A DNA stretch of 50,433 nt from positions 1 through 50,433 of the forward strand of contig NZ_BPQG01000083.1 in the NCBI RefSeq assembly GCF_022179125.1, read 5' to 3'. The DNA is from Methylobacterium cerastii. GTDB taxonomy: Bacteria; Pseudomonadota; Alphaproteobacteria; Rhizobiales; Beijerinckiaceae. The translations under genes and the position numbers were made by a program. Positions 16,901-23,078 of the stretch are shown here, piece by piece (the first letter of the stretch is position 1; each line of letters opens with the position of its first letter). The notes under the pieces are model-generated. The model was given only the letters and a program-made list of their open reading frames with translations, was not told where the DNA came from and ran no database searches.

Positions 16901-19880
16901 CGAAGGGGTCCTCGATGACGTCGTCACCATCGCCGCCGAAGATCTGGTCGGACTCCATGCCGCCGTTGAGGTAGTCGTCGCCGCCGTCGCCCCAGAGGGT
17001 GTCAATGCCCTTGTCGCCGATGAGGATGTCGTTGCCTTCCGTGCCGCCCAACACCACGTGCTCGCCGCCGCTGAACTTGAGCATGCCGCCGTCGGCATGC
17101 CCGTCTCCGTCAACGTCGGCACCCGGGTCGAGACGAACCACCTTCGGGTCGAGGATCTGGAGCAGCAGGTCGTCCTGGGTCGGATCGTCGCCGACCTGCT
17201 TGACCTGGTTGAGCTCCAGTACGTGGTCGGCACGCCCGAACAAAGACCCGTTGAGGTGCGAGGATCCCTCGTCGCCAAGGTCGGTGTTACGCTGGACGAG
17301 GGCCGAGAAGGTGTTGGCCTCCAGCTCGTTGAGCAGGTTCATGCCCTGCGTACGGCTGAGATAGTAGAAGCGGTCGCCGTTCTGCAGGTTCTCCATCTGC
17401 GTCTCGAAGACGAAGTTGAAGGTATTGCCGAGCATCCCGCCGAATTCCATCTTCTCCTCGGCGAGACCGCCGATCCAGAAGTCGACGTCGTTCAGGCCGG
17501 AGTTGGCGGCGGTCCAGGCGCCCGTGCCGTTGAGGAAGTCGAGCCTGTCGGTCGGGGCCGAGATCGTGTGCGCCTCGTTCGCCGCGGTCGAGGGATCGTC
17601 CGGCACGTCCACGTTCACGCCGAACACCAACGCAGTCGCCGCGGCGCGCTTGCCGGCGAGGGTCGTCTCCTGAGTGATGAGGTCGTGGTCGCCGTATGCC
17701 GCGATGAAGTTGATCACCGAAACCGGGTTCTTGATGTTCTGCGCGAAGTCGATCCAGCTCGTGTAGGGCTTGAGCTTGGCGTCCGCCGTCATCGCGTAGA
17801 ACTCGGCGCGGGCCTCGTTGAGGGTCGGCACGCCCTGTTCCCGGGACCGCGCGATGTTGAGCGTCGCCAGGTCGAGGGGGAGCCCCAGCAGGTTGTTGCG
17901 CAGGGCATCGACGATGAACTCGTCGATTTCGTTGCCGATCTGCCGTGTCATGCCGCGGATGATGGCGCCGGCGGCGGCCTCGGTGTCGACGCCGCTGGCT
18001 GTAAAGGCGAGCGGGTTCAGGAACGCCTCGATGAGGCCGAGTTCTTGGGTGCCGGCCACGGTCGTGTCGGCGTCGACCGGCTGCATGTCGAACCCGATGC
18101 GGTCGATGGTGTCCGTCAGCATCGAATGCCCGAACCGGTAGACGACATGCGCGAATTCGGCCGTGATGGCCGGATCGATGTCAGCGCTGTTCGTGAACAC
18201 GAAGGGATCGACGTTGGGCTGGACCGTCCGTGCGAACTCCTCGAACACGAGGTGCTGGTACTGCATCTCGGTGACGAACTTGGCGGCCTGGAACAGGCGC
18301 TCGCCGTCCCATTGCAAGGCGGCCACGCCCTCCGGCGTGGTGGGGATGGCGTCGTTCGGACCCAGGTCGACCCTCAGCCACTCGTTGATGAAGGCGCGGT
18401 CACCCGAGGCGAGGATGGTCTGCTTGTTGGCCTCGACGAGGCGATTGTGCTCCGAGTGGAAGATGGTGTGGACCGCGGTGAGCCCGATGTTCTCGTTGCC
18501 GCGCCCGTCGCCGGTGATGAAGTGCCGGTCGAGAAGCTCGTTGTCGTAGGCGAGGTTCGCCCCGGTCTGAGGATTGAAATCGACCGCATTGCCGGTGAGC
18601 GCGTCCGCGTCGGCCGCCACCGCCCGCCCTTGAACGATGGGGTCCGCGGTATGGGCGATGTCGTCGAGGAAGGCGTGCCCCGTCATCACGGCGCCGGTCG
18701 TGCGGATGCCCTCCGCCGTTCCCTCCTTGAACCACGTGGTGGGATGGGTCGCATCGGGCTGCATCAGCATCTGCGCGTAGCCGTGGGCGCCCGGGATGAA
18801 TTTGCCGTAGGGGTCGGTCATCAGGACGGGCACGTTGTGGATGTCCGTGTCGACGAGCTCGATGCCGAGCATGGCCTTGGCCTGGGCCTTGACCTCCGCC
18901 CAGTTGGCGATGGCCCTTCCGTCCGCGCCGCCGTTCAGCAGGTTCCCGGTCGCGATGGTGACCGGGTTGTCGATATTGTCCCCCGGTGTGATGTCGGCGC
19001 GGGTGTACTCGCGAAGGAAGACCTGATGCGAGGGATGCGAGGTGTAGGTCTGGTTCTGGTCGATCCAGGGCGTGGTGGTGTTCCTCGCGGTTACGATGTC
19101 GTCCGCCGTGCCGAGCACGCCGTCGGCGCCCGGCCCCGCAACGGGCGTGGCACGGGTCAGGACCATGAATTGCTGCGACGCCGGAAGGTCGTCGGCGTTC
19201 CCGAGCACCCCGTCGGCACCCGCGATCAGCGGGTCGTCCGGCATCAGCGGAACGATCACCGAGCCGTTGCCGCCCTTGGTGGCAAGGTCCAGGCCGTGGT
19301 CGAAGAACTGCCCGAACAAGGTCATCCAGCCATTGAAGGGCGGGGACAAGCCGATGTCGGGCGACTGGTTCGGGATGAATGCGATATCGGTGGCGGTCGG
19401 GATGTAGCCTTGAGGCGGTGAATCCCCACCGTGCGCATCGGCGTAGGCCGCCTGCGCGATGGGGTTCGCGAACCAGGCGGCGACGGCGGCCGGGTTGTGC
19501 GGGCTCATGTCAACGATGAGGTTGCTCGCCGTCCGGATGCTGGTGTCGACGACGGTGCCGGTCGCGCTGTATTCGTTGTTGATCACCAACCCGCCGGGTG
19601 CCGGACCATTCGTGTCGAACGAGCCCGTACCCGTGGTGTATTGGGCGGGCAGCAGGCGTGGAAACGGCTGGTCGGCCGCTCCGAGCAGGCTCTGACCCGG
19701 CAGGAGGTTGTTGTTGCTTCCGTCGACCGCCCGAAGACCCATCGGAAGCAGCGCGGCGTCCGGACCGATGATCTCCTGGAGGGTGCGAGTATTCCCCGGG
19801 GCCGCGTATTCCTCGGCGATGCGGATCTGGGCGAGGATCTGACGAAGGTCGTTGGTGTCGACCGTGAACGTGACAGACAT
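10923..19880 (-). CDS. Giant secreted RTX protein with two animal-type haem peroxidase modules
   Basis: About 2985 residues. Module 1 (roughly 60-900) has the distal-His motif FGQFFDHGLD (His195), a Gly/Asp-rich insertion just after it (GADGVLGNADD and GADGVLGTADD), HTIFHSEHNRL and the proximal-His motif YRFGHSM (His585). Module 2 (roughly 1790-2510) has FGQYFDHGLD (His1946), HTIWARNHNFH (Arg2156) and YRVGHSL (His2237). RTX repeats follow module 1, then an Ig-like segment (about 1420-1510), more RTX, module 2, a ~160-residue Gly/Thr linker, and C-terminal RTX ending in a serralysin-like segment. There is no Sec signal, consistent with type I export. ATG at 19880 has AGGAG six bases upstream; a GTG at 19919 does not. 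Two-module animal-type peroxidases with calcium-binding insertions are known from Pseudomonas putida. Such enzymes oxidise halides or phenols with H2O2; the substrate here is unknown. Module 1 has Ser476 where the catalytic Arg normally sits. Confidence 0.9.
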   Translation of the reverse strand: MSVTFTVDTNDLRQILAQIRIAEEYAAPGNTRTLQEIIGPDAALLPMGLRAVDGSNNNLLPGQSLLGAADQPFPRLLPAQYTTGTGSFDTNGPAPGGLVINNEYSATGTVVDTSIRTASNLIVDMSPHNPAAVAAWFANPIAQAAYADAHGGDSPPQGYIPTATDIAFIPNQSPDIGLSPPFNGWMTLFGQFFDHGLDLATKGGNGSVIVPLMPDDPLIAGADGVLGNADDLPASQQFMVLTRATPVAGPGADGVLGTADDIVTARNTTTPWIDQNQTYTSHPSHQVFLREYTRADITPGDNIDNPVTIATGNLLNGGADGRAIANWAEVKAQAKAMLGIELVDTDIHNVPVLMTDPYGKFIPGAHGYAQMLMQPDATHPTTWFKEGTAEGIRTTGAVMTGHAFLDDIAHTADPIVQGRAVAADADALTGNAVDFNPQTGANLAYDNELLDRHFITGDGRGNENIGLTAVHTIFHSEHNRLVEANKQTILASGDRAFINEWLRVDLGPNDAIPTTPEGVAALQWDGERLFQAAKFVTEMQYQHLVFEEFARTVQPNVDPFVFTNSADIDPAITAEFAHVVYRFGHSMLTDTIDRIGFDMQPVDADTTVAGTQELGLIEAFLNPLAFTASGVDTEAAAGAIIRGMTRQIGNEIDEFIVDALRNNLLGLPLDLATLNIARSREQGVPTLNEARAEFYAMTADAKLKPYTSWIDFAQNIKNPVSVINFIAAYGDHDLITQETTLAGKRAAATALVFGVNVDVPDDPSTAANEAHTISAPTDRLDFLNGTGAWTAANSGLNDVDFWIGGLAEEKMEFGGMLGNTFNFVFETQMENLQNGDRFYYLSRTQGMNLLNELEANTFSALVQRNTDLGDEGSSHLNGSLFGRADHVLELNQVKQVGDDPTQDDLLLQILDPKVVRLDPGADVDGDGHADGGMLKFSGGEHVVLGGTEGNDILIGDKGIDTLWGDGGDDYLNGGMESDQIFGGDGDDVIEDPFGDEFIRGGEGNDAISSGPGLDILFGGGGKDFITHSTDPVEVFAGRGDDFVLGGSAADNLMGNEGNDWIEGGEGFDGLSGENSQLFFNSIIIGHDVLNGQGNDTDYDGESGDDIMVQGPGIQRNNGMLGFDWVIQKGDPNDGVIDLGISRFVNQQALTLRDRNDAVEAASGWKHDDTLIGTEKPTGAVGDPAGGIVGGPATDSMLLSQNVALIDGLEALLKLTPGAVRGQTVGVDATPFADLAPDITVFDPQNGGDILLGGAGSDTFNGKAGNDIIDGDRWLNIRISIRDAAGTEIATADSLAGQMYKTPAGLAAHDPEDLYLDGMLLQTALMSRAVNPGQLNIVRELVDAGAGADVDTAIFSDVRANYTVTNLGDGSFQVSHTGFAVTPTLKLSDGIDTLHNIERAQFADQSVFLTNVPATGAPTIDDTSPTELAALRANVAGIADLNGLPTTFAFQWQSLGADGVTWTNIAGATGQNFTPQQAQVGFLVRVAVSFTDQGGYSERVVSAPTDVVGDNIVDNGLGNTINGTAGADRILGNGGNDIVNAGAGDDFVDGGAGNDVINGAAGNDALQGGTGNDVVNAGAGDDVVTWNGGVALGPITLVASDGRDVVNGGTEGPVGDTFVANGTLGAAETFRVYTTAAWGQVAGNNVATLSAGTEIVVTRSVGAGAAAIIAELQEIEEIRIGTATVSSPNPPTNAGAGDSVFLIGNFSTTSLNLNTVTIDGTEGNDTVDISGLTSAHRIVFHSNGGADTIVGTLRPQDVIDLAPGTTLADYVETQANGMTILTRGTHSITFASSGTPTFDTVPATGGTQPGGGTVGDGTANGGGTATGGGFALTPADLAGIKALVTGQAVAGGDDDANGASGVRELSGVGNNLTHPGFGAADQPFIRLTEAHYGAFDPATGNNALNPLFTGLDPRAISNVLGTQEADLPHQANGANIFFMAFGQYFDHGLDFLPKSSANGTVEIGGPGSVRSPTSDNPVDLTRGEVSSIDANGVPQHLNKTSPFVDQNQAYGSHELVGQFLRESDGHQGVGAHLLAGLPDPSDPAFNLLPTLRALIQHHWEANTIFHDPSLPGGSISFRDYYSNFATPGHAAGTLVDPATGAFDPGIVSAMAANFMGSGNALLLDTNPFVNLLDHFVAGDGRANENVSLTAMHTIWARNHNFHVDNLVESGFQGTPEEVFQAAKMINEAEYQRVIFTEFADHLIGGMKGNGSHGFGGYDASVDARISEEFASAVYRVGHSLIGESLTVLGPDGQPRQVQLVDAFLNPTNDAGAFTAPLPPGYVPQPGYAQLGANAILAGVATQQAEEVDFNIVDAVRNDLVRINADLFAFNVARGRDVGLGTLNQVRADLQASADPYVHEAVGFAGDLRPYASWSDFQARNGLSDTVIAQFKEAYPDLVLTTAGERAAFVTANPDIVLHDGPDGTKVVSGIDRVDLWVGGLAEKHINDGVVGQTFWVVLHEQLDRLQEGDRFYYLDRFDNFDFYQNQVDGQTFSDIVTRNTGLTGLQEDIFAVSNEDAQPGGGTGAGTGTDVGTGTGTGTNDGTGVGGGGTGTGTGDDTGTGGTTGGSTGADDGTGTQAGSGTGSGTGSGGTTGNGAGAGGTAGGASGNGAGSGTGSGGTTGGTSGNGSGNDHGTGGHSSDDDDGTDVAENGDDGHQGGTTGGATTGGGTVGGTTGGGTATPPAELPASLVDGTAGDDVLSGTSGADTILGLSGDDNIFAADGADVIRGGDGNDFVDAGAGRDVVFGGAGDDDILAGAGDDMLYGDGGADRILAGAGNDLVTAGAGNDAVIGGDGDDLFVAEVGDGNDSYWGDEVGGGTGSDTLDMSAITANITANLGTGLAGRGSVTSAQSGSDTLWGVENIVTGSGDDHITASDAVNVMDGGLGADIYHFQSAAAANGDTIASFQPGDRIDLSGIDANQGVAGNQAFTLATGAAFTGVGQLLVTQESRADGDYTIVAGNTGGDAAPEFKFAIKGTPAATAADFTL
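11850..12330 (-). repeat. Low-complexity Gly/Thr-rich linker in the peroxidase gene
   Basis: About 160 codons of short imperfect Gly-Thr, Gly-Asp and Gly-Ser repeats (GTGTG, GTGAG, GGTTGG) separate the second peroxidase module from the C-terminal RTX block. The DNA is a run of near-repeated ccggt/gtgcc words, so this part could change length by slippage. Confidence 0.75.
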
Positions 19881-20648
19881 GGCCGTCTCCTGAAGACATG
19901 AGGCTGCGGCAGGACGCACCTCGACGGGCGCCCCGGGGATCGTGGATGGGGGTATTCGCGGAGAGGCCGCCGCGTATGGGGCGGCCGAATCCCAGCCGAG
20001 GGCTAGGACGCTGGAGGGGGGAGCCGGTGAGGCGGAGTCACAATGACGATCGCGATCCGCGATGAAGAGTAGGACGCAGATCCTTTATGCGGTCCGGGGA
20101 GAATGTGGTGCGACCGCTCCGGATGACCGGGCGATGTCGTAATATTGCTCGTCATCGCAGGGACCTCGGCAAAACCGGGGGATCGAAGCGCTCGGCCGGT
20201 CTATGCTTGGCCGGTGACGGAACCTTGCACGGATCGCGTTCCACGCAATCGTGAATAATTCCTCAACGAACTAGGAAAAACCCACGTGTGAGGGTTTTTC
20301 CCTCAGCATTGACAATCTTTGACCGAGGTACGGCACCACACGCGCACGTCACATGAGATTGTCCTGCCCGATAATCAATCATTTATAGGTCTTTAAATAC
20401 AAAAAATCAAAAAAGAATGATTTCAACGCATTATCGTTGGTGGAAAGATGGTTATTTGTAAAAAATGCACGGCCGAGTTATGGTTTTTCACTGAATTCCG
20501 TGTTGGGTGAAGAGCGTATTTCTGACAGCCTCCAGTTGCGAAACGGATGGCTGGGCCCGATCTTGGAGCGGGTCGACGCTTCTATACCACGTGCCTTCGA
20601 GACCGATGGATCGTATGCGGCAGCACGCCGGCGGAACTGAGGGGGTGC
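19881..20648. promoter_or_regulatory. Long intergenic region upstream of the peroxidase/T1SS operon
   Basis: About 770 bp without a convincing gene. It turns sharply AT-rich at about 20370-20460 (long A and T runs), unlike the rest of the window. It must carry the promoter of the minus-strand secretion operon and possibly that of the small plus-strand gene at 20649. A strong inverted repeat lies at 20274-20301. Open frames here (for example 20437-20640) lack a ribosome binding site and coding character. Confidence 0.5.
20274..20301. promoter_or_regulatory. Perfect 10-bp inverted repeat upstream of the peroxidase operon
   Basis: GGAAAAACCC and GGGTTTTTCC flank an 8-base loop. The stem ends in T-runs on both strands, so it could be a bidirectional terminator. 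Its position ~390 bp upstream of the operon start, in a regulatory gap, also fits an operator. The sequence does not decide between these. Confidence 0.5.
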
Positions 20649-20810
20649 ATGCCGATGTTCCTGTATATGCCCGATGACACCGCCGCCGAGAATTGGCTGA
20701 TCGCGCTGTCGCGCGCGCATGACCTGCTGGAGTGGGGGCAATGCGAGGGGGTCGAGCTTCGCGATCTCATGCGGCTGGCGGCGCTTCAAGCCTCGGCATT
20801 CCGGTCATGA
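20649..20810 (+). CDS. Small hypothetical protein upstream of the truncated GAF gene
   Basis: A 53-residue protein that I do not recognise. It begins MPMFLYMPDD and continues as an amphipathic helical sequence (ENWLIALSRAHDLLEWG, then VELRDLMRLAALQASAFR). GAGGGGGTG precedes the ATG, and its stop overlaps the ATG of the GAF gene (ATGA), which argues that it is real and co-translated. A small helical protein coupled to a sensor-kinase gene might be its partner, but this is inference. Upstream in-frame starts lack a ribosome binding site. Confidence 0.55.
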   Translation: MPMFLYMPDDTAAENWLIALSRAHDLLEWGQCEGVELRDLMRLAALQASAFRS

Positions 20811-21334
20811 TAAGCCAGGGAGCCGAACAAAGCCCGAGCCGGGACGCAAGGCTTGACGGCGCGGGAAACGCAACGCGACGGAACAGCGCCTCGGATACCG
20901 AGCGCCTCGCCACATTGTTCCGCTACGGCATTCTCGATACGCCCGGCGAGGAGGCGTTCGACGGCATCGTGCGCCTTGCGACCAAGCTATGCGGCACGCC
21001 GGTCGGCATGATTACCCTCGTCACCTCCGAACGGCAGTGGTTCAAGGCGCGGGTCGGCTTCGACGAGGTTGAGACGCCGCTGGACCGGTCGATCTGCGTC
21101 CATGCCTTGCCCGAGCCGACCCTGTTCGTCATTCCCGACTTGACCCGCGACGCGCGCACGATGGCGAACCCCGCCGTCACGGGCCCCTTGGCGATGCGCT
21201 TCTATGCGGCGGCGCCCCTGCGTACCGCTTCCGGCCATGGGCTCGGCACGCTCTGCGTCATCGATCGCGAGCCCCGTGAGACCGGCCTCACGCTGTCGCA
21301 GGCCGAGATCCTGGGTGCCTTGGGCGAACAGTGA
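20807..21334 (+). pseudogene. GAF-domain sensor protein, 3' end lost at an IS element
   Basis: An N-terminal fragment of 175 residues. It holds one nearly complete GAF domain: LATLFRYGILDTPGEEAFDGIV, then RQWFKARVGFD, ETPLDRSICVHAL and APLRTASGHGLGTLCVID. The same arrangement opens the large HWE kinase at 33109-35844, so this was probably also the sensory end of a histidine kinase. The frame runs into the IS3-family element at 21332, whose first bases (TGA) supply the stop codon. Everything after the GAF domain is missing, and no continuation appears beyond the element, so it is not a simple insertion. The fragment could still be translated, since its start is coupled to the small gene before it. 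Confidence 0.8.
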
Positions 21335-21365
21335 TCGGCCCCCACGAGGTGGTCCAAGGGTAAAG

Positions 21366-22226
21366 TTAGTGCACGGTGGGCCGCTCCGCCACGGGTAGCT
21401 TGGCCGGCGGAGCTGGTCTGGCAAGCGCAGCCGGCCAAGCGGAGAAGGCTGGCATGAACACCTCCGGGGCCGGCGGTCGGTATCCCAGAGAGGCATGCGG
21501 GCGCACGCCGTTGTAGTGACGTCGCCAGCTTTCGATGACGACCTGCGCTTCCCTGAGTGTGTAGAAGATCTCGCCGTTCAGGAGTTCGTCGCGAAGCCGT
21601 GCGTTGAAGCTTTCGACGTAGCCGTTCTCCCACGGTGAGCCTGGCGTAATGTAGGCCGACTTTGCTCCGACGCCGGTGATCCAAGCTTGGAGGGCCTTCG
21701 CAACGAACTCCGGGCCGTTATCCGAACGGATATGGCCAGGTACGCCACGCACGATGAACAGATCCGAGAGCACGTCGATGACGTCGGTTGCCTTCAGCTT
21801 GCGGGCGACCCGGATCGCCAGGCATTCGTGCGTGAACTCGTCGACCACGTTGAGCATCCGGATCTTGCGCCCGTCATGCGTGCGCGCCTCGACAAAGTCA
21901 TACGACCACACGTGATTGCGGTGTTCCGGGCGAAGACGGACGCAGGAGCCGTCGTTGTCCCAGATCCGCCCTCGCTTGGGCTGTTTGGCTGGGACCTTCA
22001 GCCCCTCACGTCGCCAAATGCGCTCGACACGCTTGTCGTTGACGAACCATCCGGCCGCCTTCAGCAACGCACTGATCTTGCGGTAGCCGTAGCGCCCGTA
22101 CTTCTCGGCCAACGCCACGAGATCGGCTGTCAGCGCCTCTTCATCATCGCGGCCCCGCGGCACTTTGCGCTGTGTCGAGCGATGCTGTCCGAGCGCCCGA
22201 CAGGCACGGCGCTCGGAGATGTTCAT
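21366..22226 (-). CDS. IS3-family transposase OrfB (DDE integrase core)
   Basis: This is the catalytic part of the transposase, 286 residues from the internal ATG. It has an HTH_21-type region (AEKYGRYGYRKISALLKAAG) and an rve integrase core with the DDE triad in SYDFVEA, RSDNGPEF and NGYVESFNAR, followed by the typical HYNGVRPHASLGYRPP tail. In this family it is normally made as an OrfAB fusion by a -1 frameshift near the end of orfA. The orfB frame is open back to about 22275, with residues SPARRRACVEH, which supports that. All catalytic residues are present, so the enzyme may be active. Confidence 0.93.
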   Translation of the reverse strand: MNISERRACRALGQHRSTQRKVPRGRDDEEALTADLVALAEKYGRYGYRKISALLKAAGWFVNDKRVERIWRREGLKVPAKQPKRGRIWDNDGSCVRLRPEHRNHVWSYDFVEARTHDGRKIRMLNVVDEFTHECLAIRVARKLKATDVIDVLSDLFIVRGVPGHIRSDNGPEFVAKALQAWITGVGAKSAYITPGSPWENGYVESFNARLRDELLNGEIFYTLREAQVVIESWRRHYNGVRPHASLGYRPPAPEVFMPAFSAWPAALARPAPPAKLPVAERPTVH

Positions 22227-22270
22227 CGTCAGCTGGATGTGCTCGACACAGGCGCGTCGGCGCGCGGGGC

Positions 22271-22546
22271 TCAGAAGTTTCCCCGGGACGCCTCCTGCAG
22301 GATCAGCTTGTCGAGGGTGAGATCGGCGACTGCCTTTCGAAGCCGAGCATTCTCGGTCTCAAGACTCTTCATCCGTCGAACTTGATCCGACTTCAGGCCG
22401 CCAAACTCACGCCGCCACCGGTAGTACGTCACCGAACTCACACCGAGCGCGCGGATTGCATCGGCCACGCTCTGGCCCTGTGAAATCAAAACGTCCGCCT
22501 GACGTAGCTTCGCGACGATCTCCTCGGGCTTCGGGTGCTTTGCCAT
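22271..22546 (-). CDS. IS3-family transposase OrfA (HTH_Tnp_1)
   Basis: 91 residues with the transposase-8 helix-turn-helix (PEEIVAKLRQADVLISQGQS, then GVSSVTYYRWRREFGGL) and a leucine-zipper-like stretch (LETENARLRKAVADLTLDK). It binds the element ends. It ends LILQEASRGNF, the classical junction where ribosomes shift into orfB. GGACGGACGAG lies just upstream of the ATG. Confidence 0.92.
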   Translation of the reverse strand: MAKHPKPEEIVAKLRQADVLISQGQSVADAIRALGVSSVTYYRWRREFGGLKSDQVRRMKSLETENARLRKAVADLTLDKLILQEASRGNF

Positions 22547-22610
22547 CTCGTCCGTCCTCCAGGCTCAAAAGCCATACCAAAGGGCGGACCACTTCAATGG
22601 GGGCGGACCA

Positions 22611-22913
22611 TACGAAGACGTGGGCATCCCGAAGCTTGCGGGAGATCTCGGCGTTCAAGGCATCGCCGGCCTCCATGTCACCGTCGAACCAGGTCTCGAC
22701 CTCGTCTCGCTTCAACTGAGCGAGATGGATCTGCAGCTTCGCCTGCTGGGCCGCGTTCGCGTGGCTGTACGACACGAAGATACGGACCGTGGCCTTCTTC
22801 GGCTTGGCCTTCGGTGCGGTGGACTTCGTATGCCCTGGAGCACGCGAAAACGCCGCCCCTTTCGCAGGGGGCGGTATGATCTTGGCGGGACTGGCCCTGG
22901 TCCTGGCACGCAT
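22611..22913 (-). pseudogene. TIR-domain protein, 3' end lost at the IS element
   Basis: The first ~100 codons of a TIR-domain gene. A basic Pro/Ala/Lys leader leads into RIFVSYSHANAAQQAKLQIH, then VETWFDGDMEAGDALNAEIS and DAHVFV. This is the first half of a bacterial TIR_2 fold. The frame then enters the IS and would add about 67 foreign residues before stopping at 22407. The later part of the TIR domain, including where the catalytic Glu is expected, is missing, so the product should be inactive. Bacterial TIR proteins often act as NAD-cleaving effectors in antiphage systems. Whether this one did cannot be said, because its partner domain is gone. The ATG has only a G-run upstream. Confidence 0.75.
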
Positions 22914-23017
22914 TCGAGCCCCCGATTGGCGGCTAAGCTCAGGAATGAAGTCGCTTGGCCACGGTTTGTTCCCTCCGCCGAGGTCTCCGTGCCCACAACC
23001 TCAAATCCTGATGGCCG

Positions 23018-23040
23018 AGGCGGCCGCAACCGGGCCGCCT
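23018..23040 (-). terminator. GC-rich hairpin downstream of umuC
   Basis: An 8-bp perfect stem (AGGCGGCC / GGCCGCCT) with a 7-base loop starts about 39 bases past the umuC stop. No T-run follows, so a terminator role is only possible. Confidence 0.3.
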
Positions 23041-23078
23041 GGTGCTGAGGTCCGACCACCCCTGGGTCTGGTCGACCC

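Larger units (their letters stand above)
21332..22610 (-). mobile_element. IS3-family insertion sequence (orfA/orfB type), 1279 bp
   Basis: Both ends begin TG when read inward and form imperfect inverted repeats of about 25 bp: TGATCGGCCCCCACGAGGTG on the left, and TGGTCCGCCCCCATTGAAGTG from the reverse strand on the right, both continuing GTCC. Inside lie orfA and orfB in the usual overlapping-frame arrangement. The element looks intact. The flanking bases differ (aacag left, tacga right), so there is no 3-5 bp target duplication, and the genes on the two sides are unrelated and both truncated. Confidence 0.88.

Noticed and set aside
17058-19421. 787-codon plus-strand open frame opposite the peroxidase gene
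   Set aside because: No domain or ribosome binding site; the opposite strand encodes conserved peroxidase motifs.
20437-20640. 67-codon plus-strand frame in the peroxidase promoter gap
   Set aside because: Starts in AT-rich sequence without a ribosome binding site, and its composition changes midway; the better supported gene begins at 20649.
21327-22615. Target-site duplication for the IS3-family element
   Set aside because: The bases directly outside the two ends (aacag and tacga) do not match in any 3-5 bp window.
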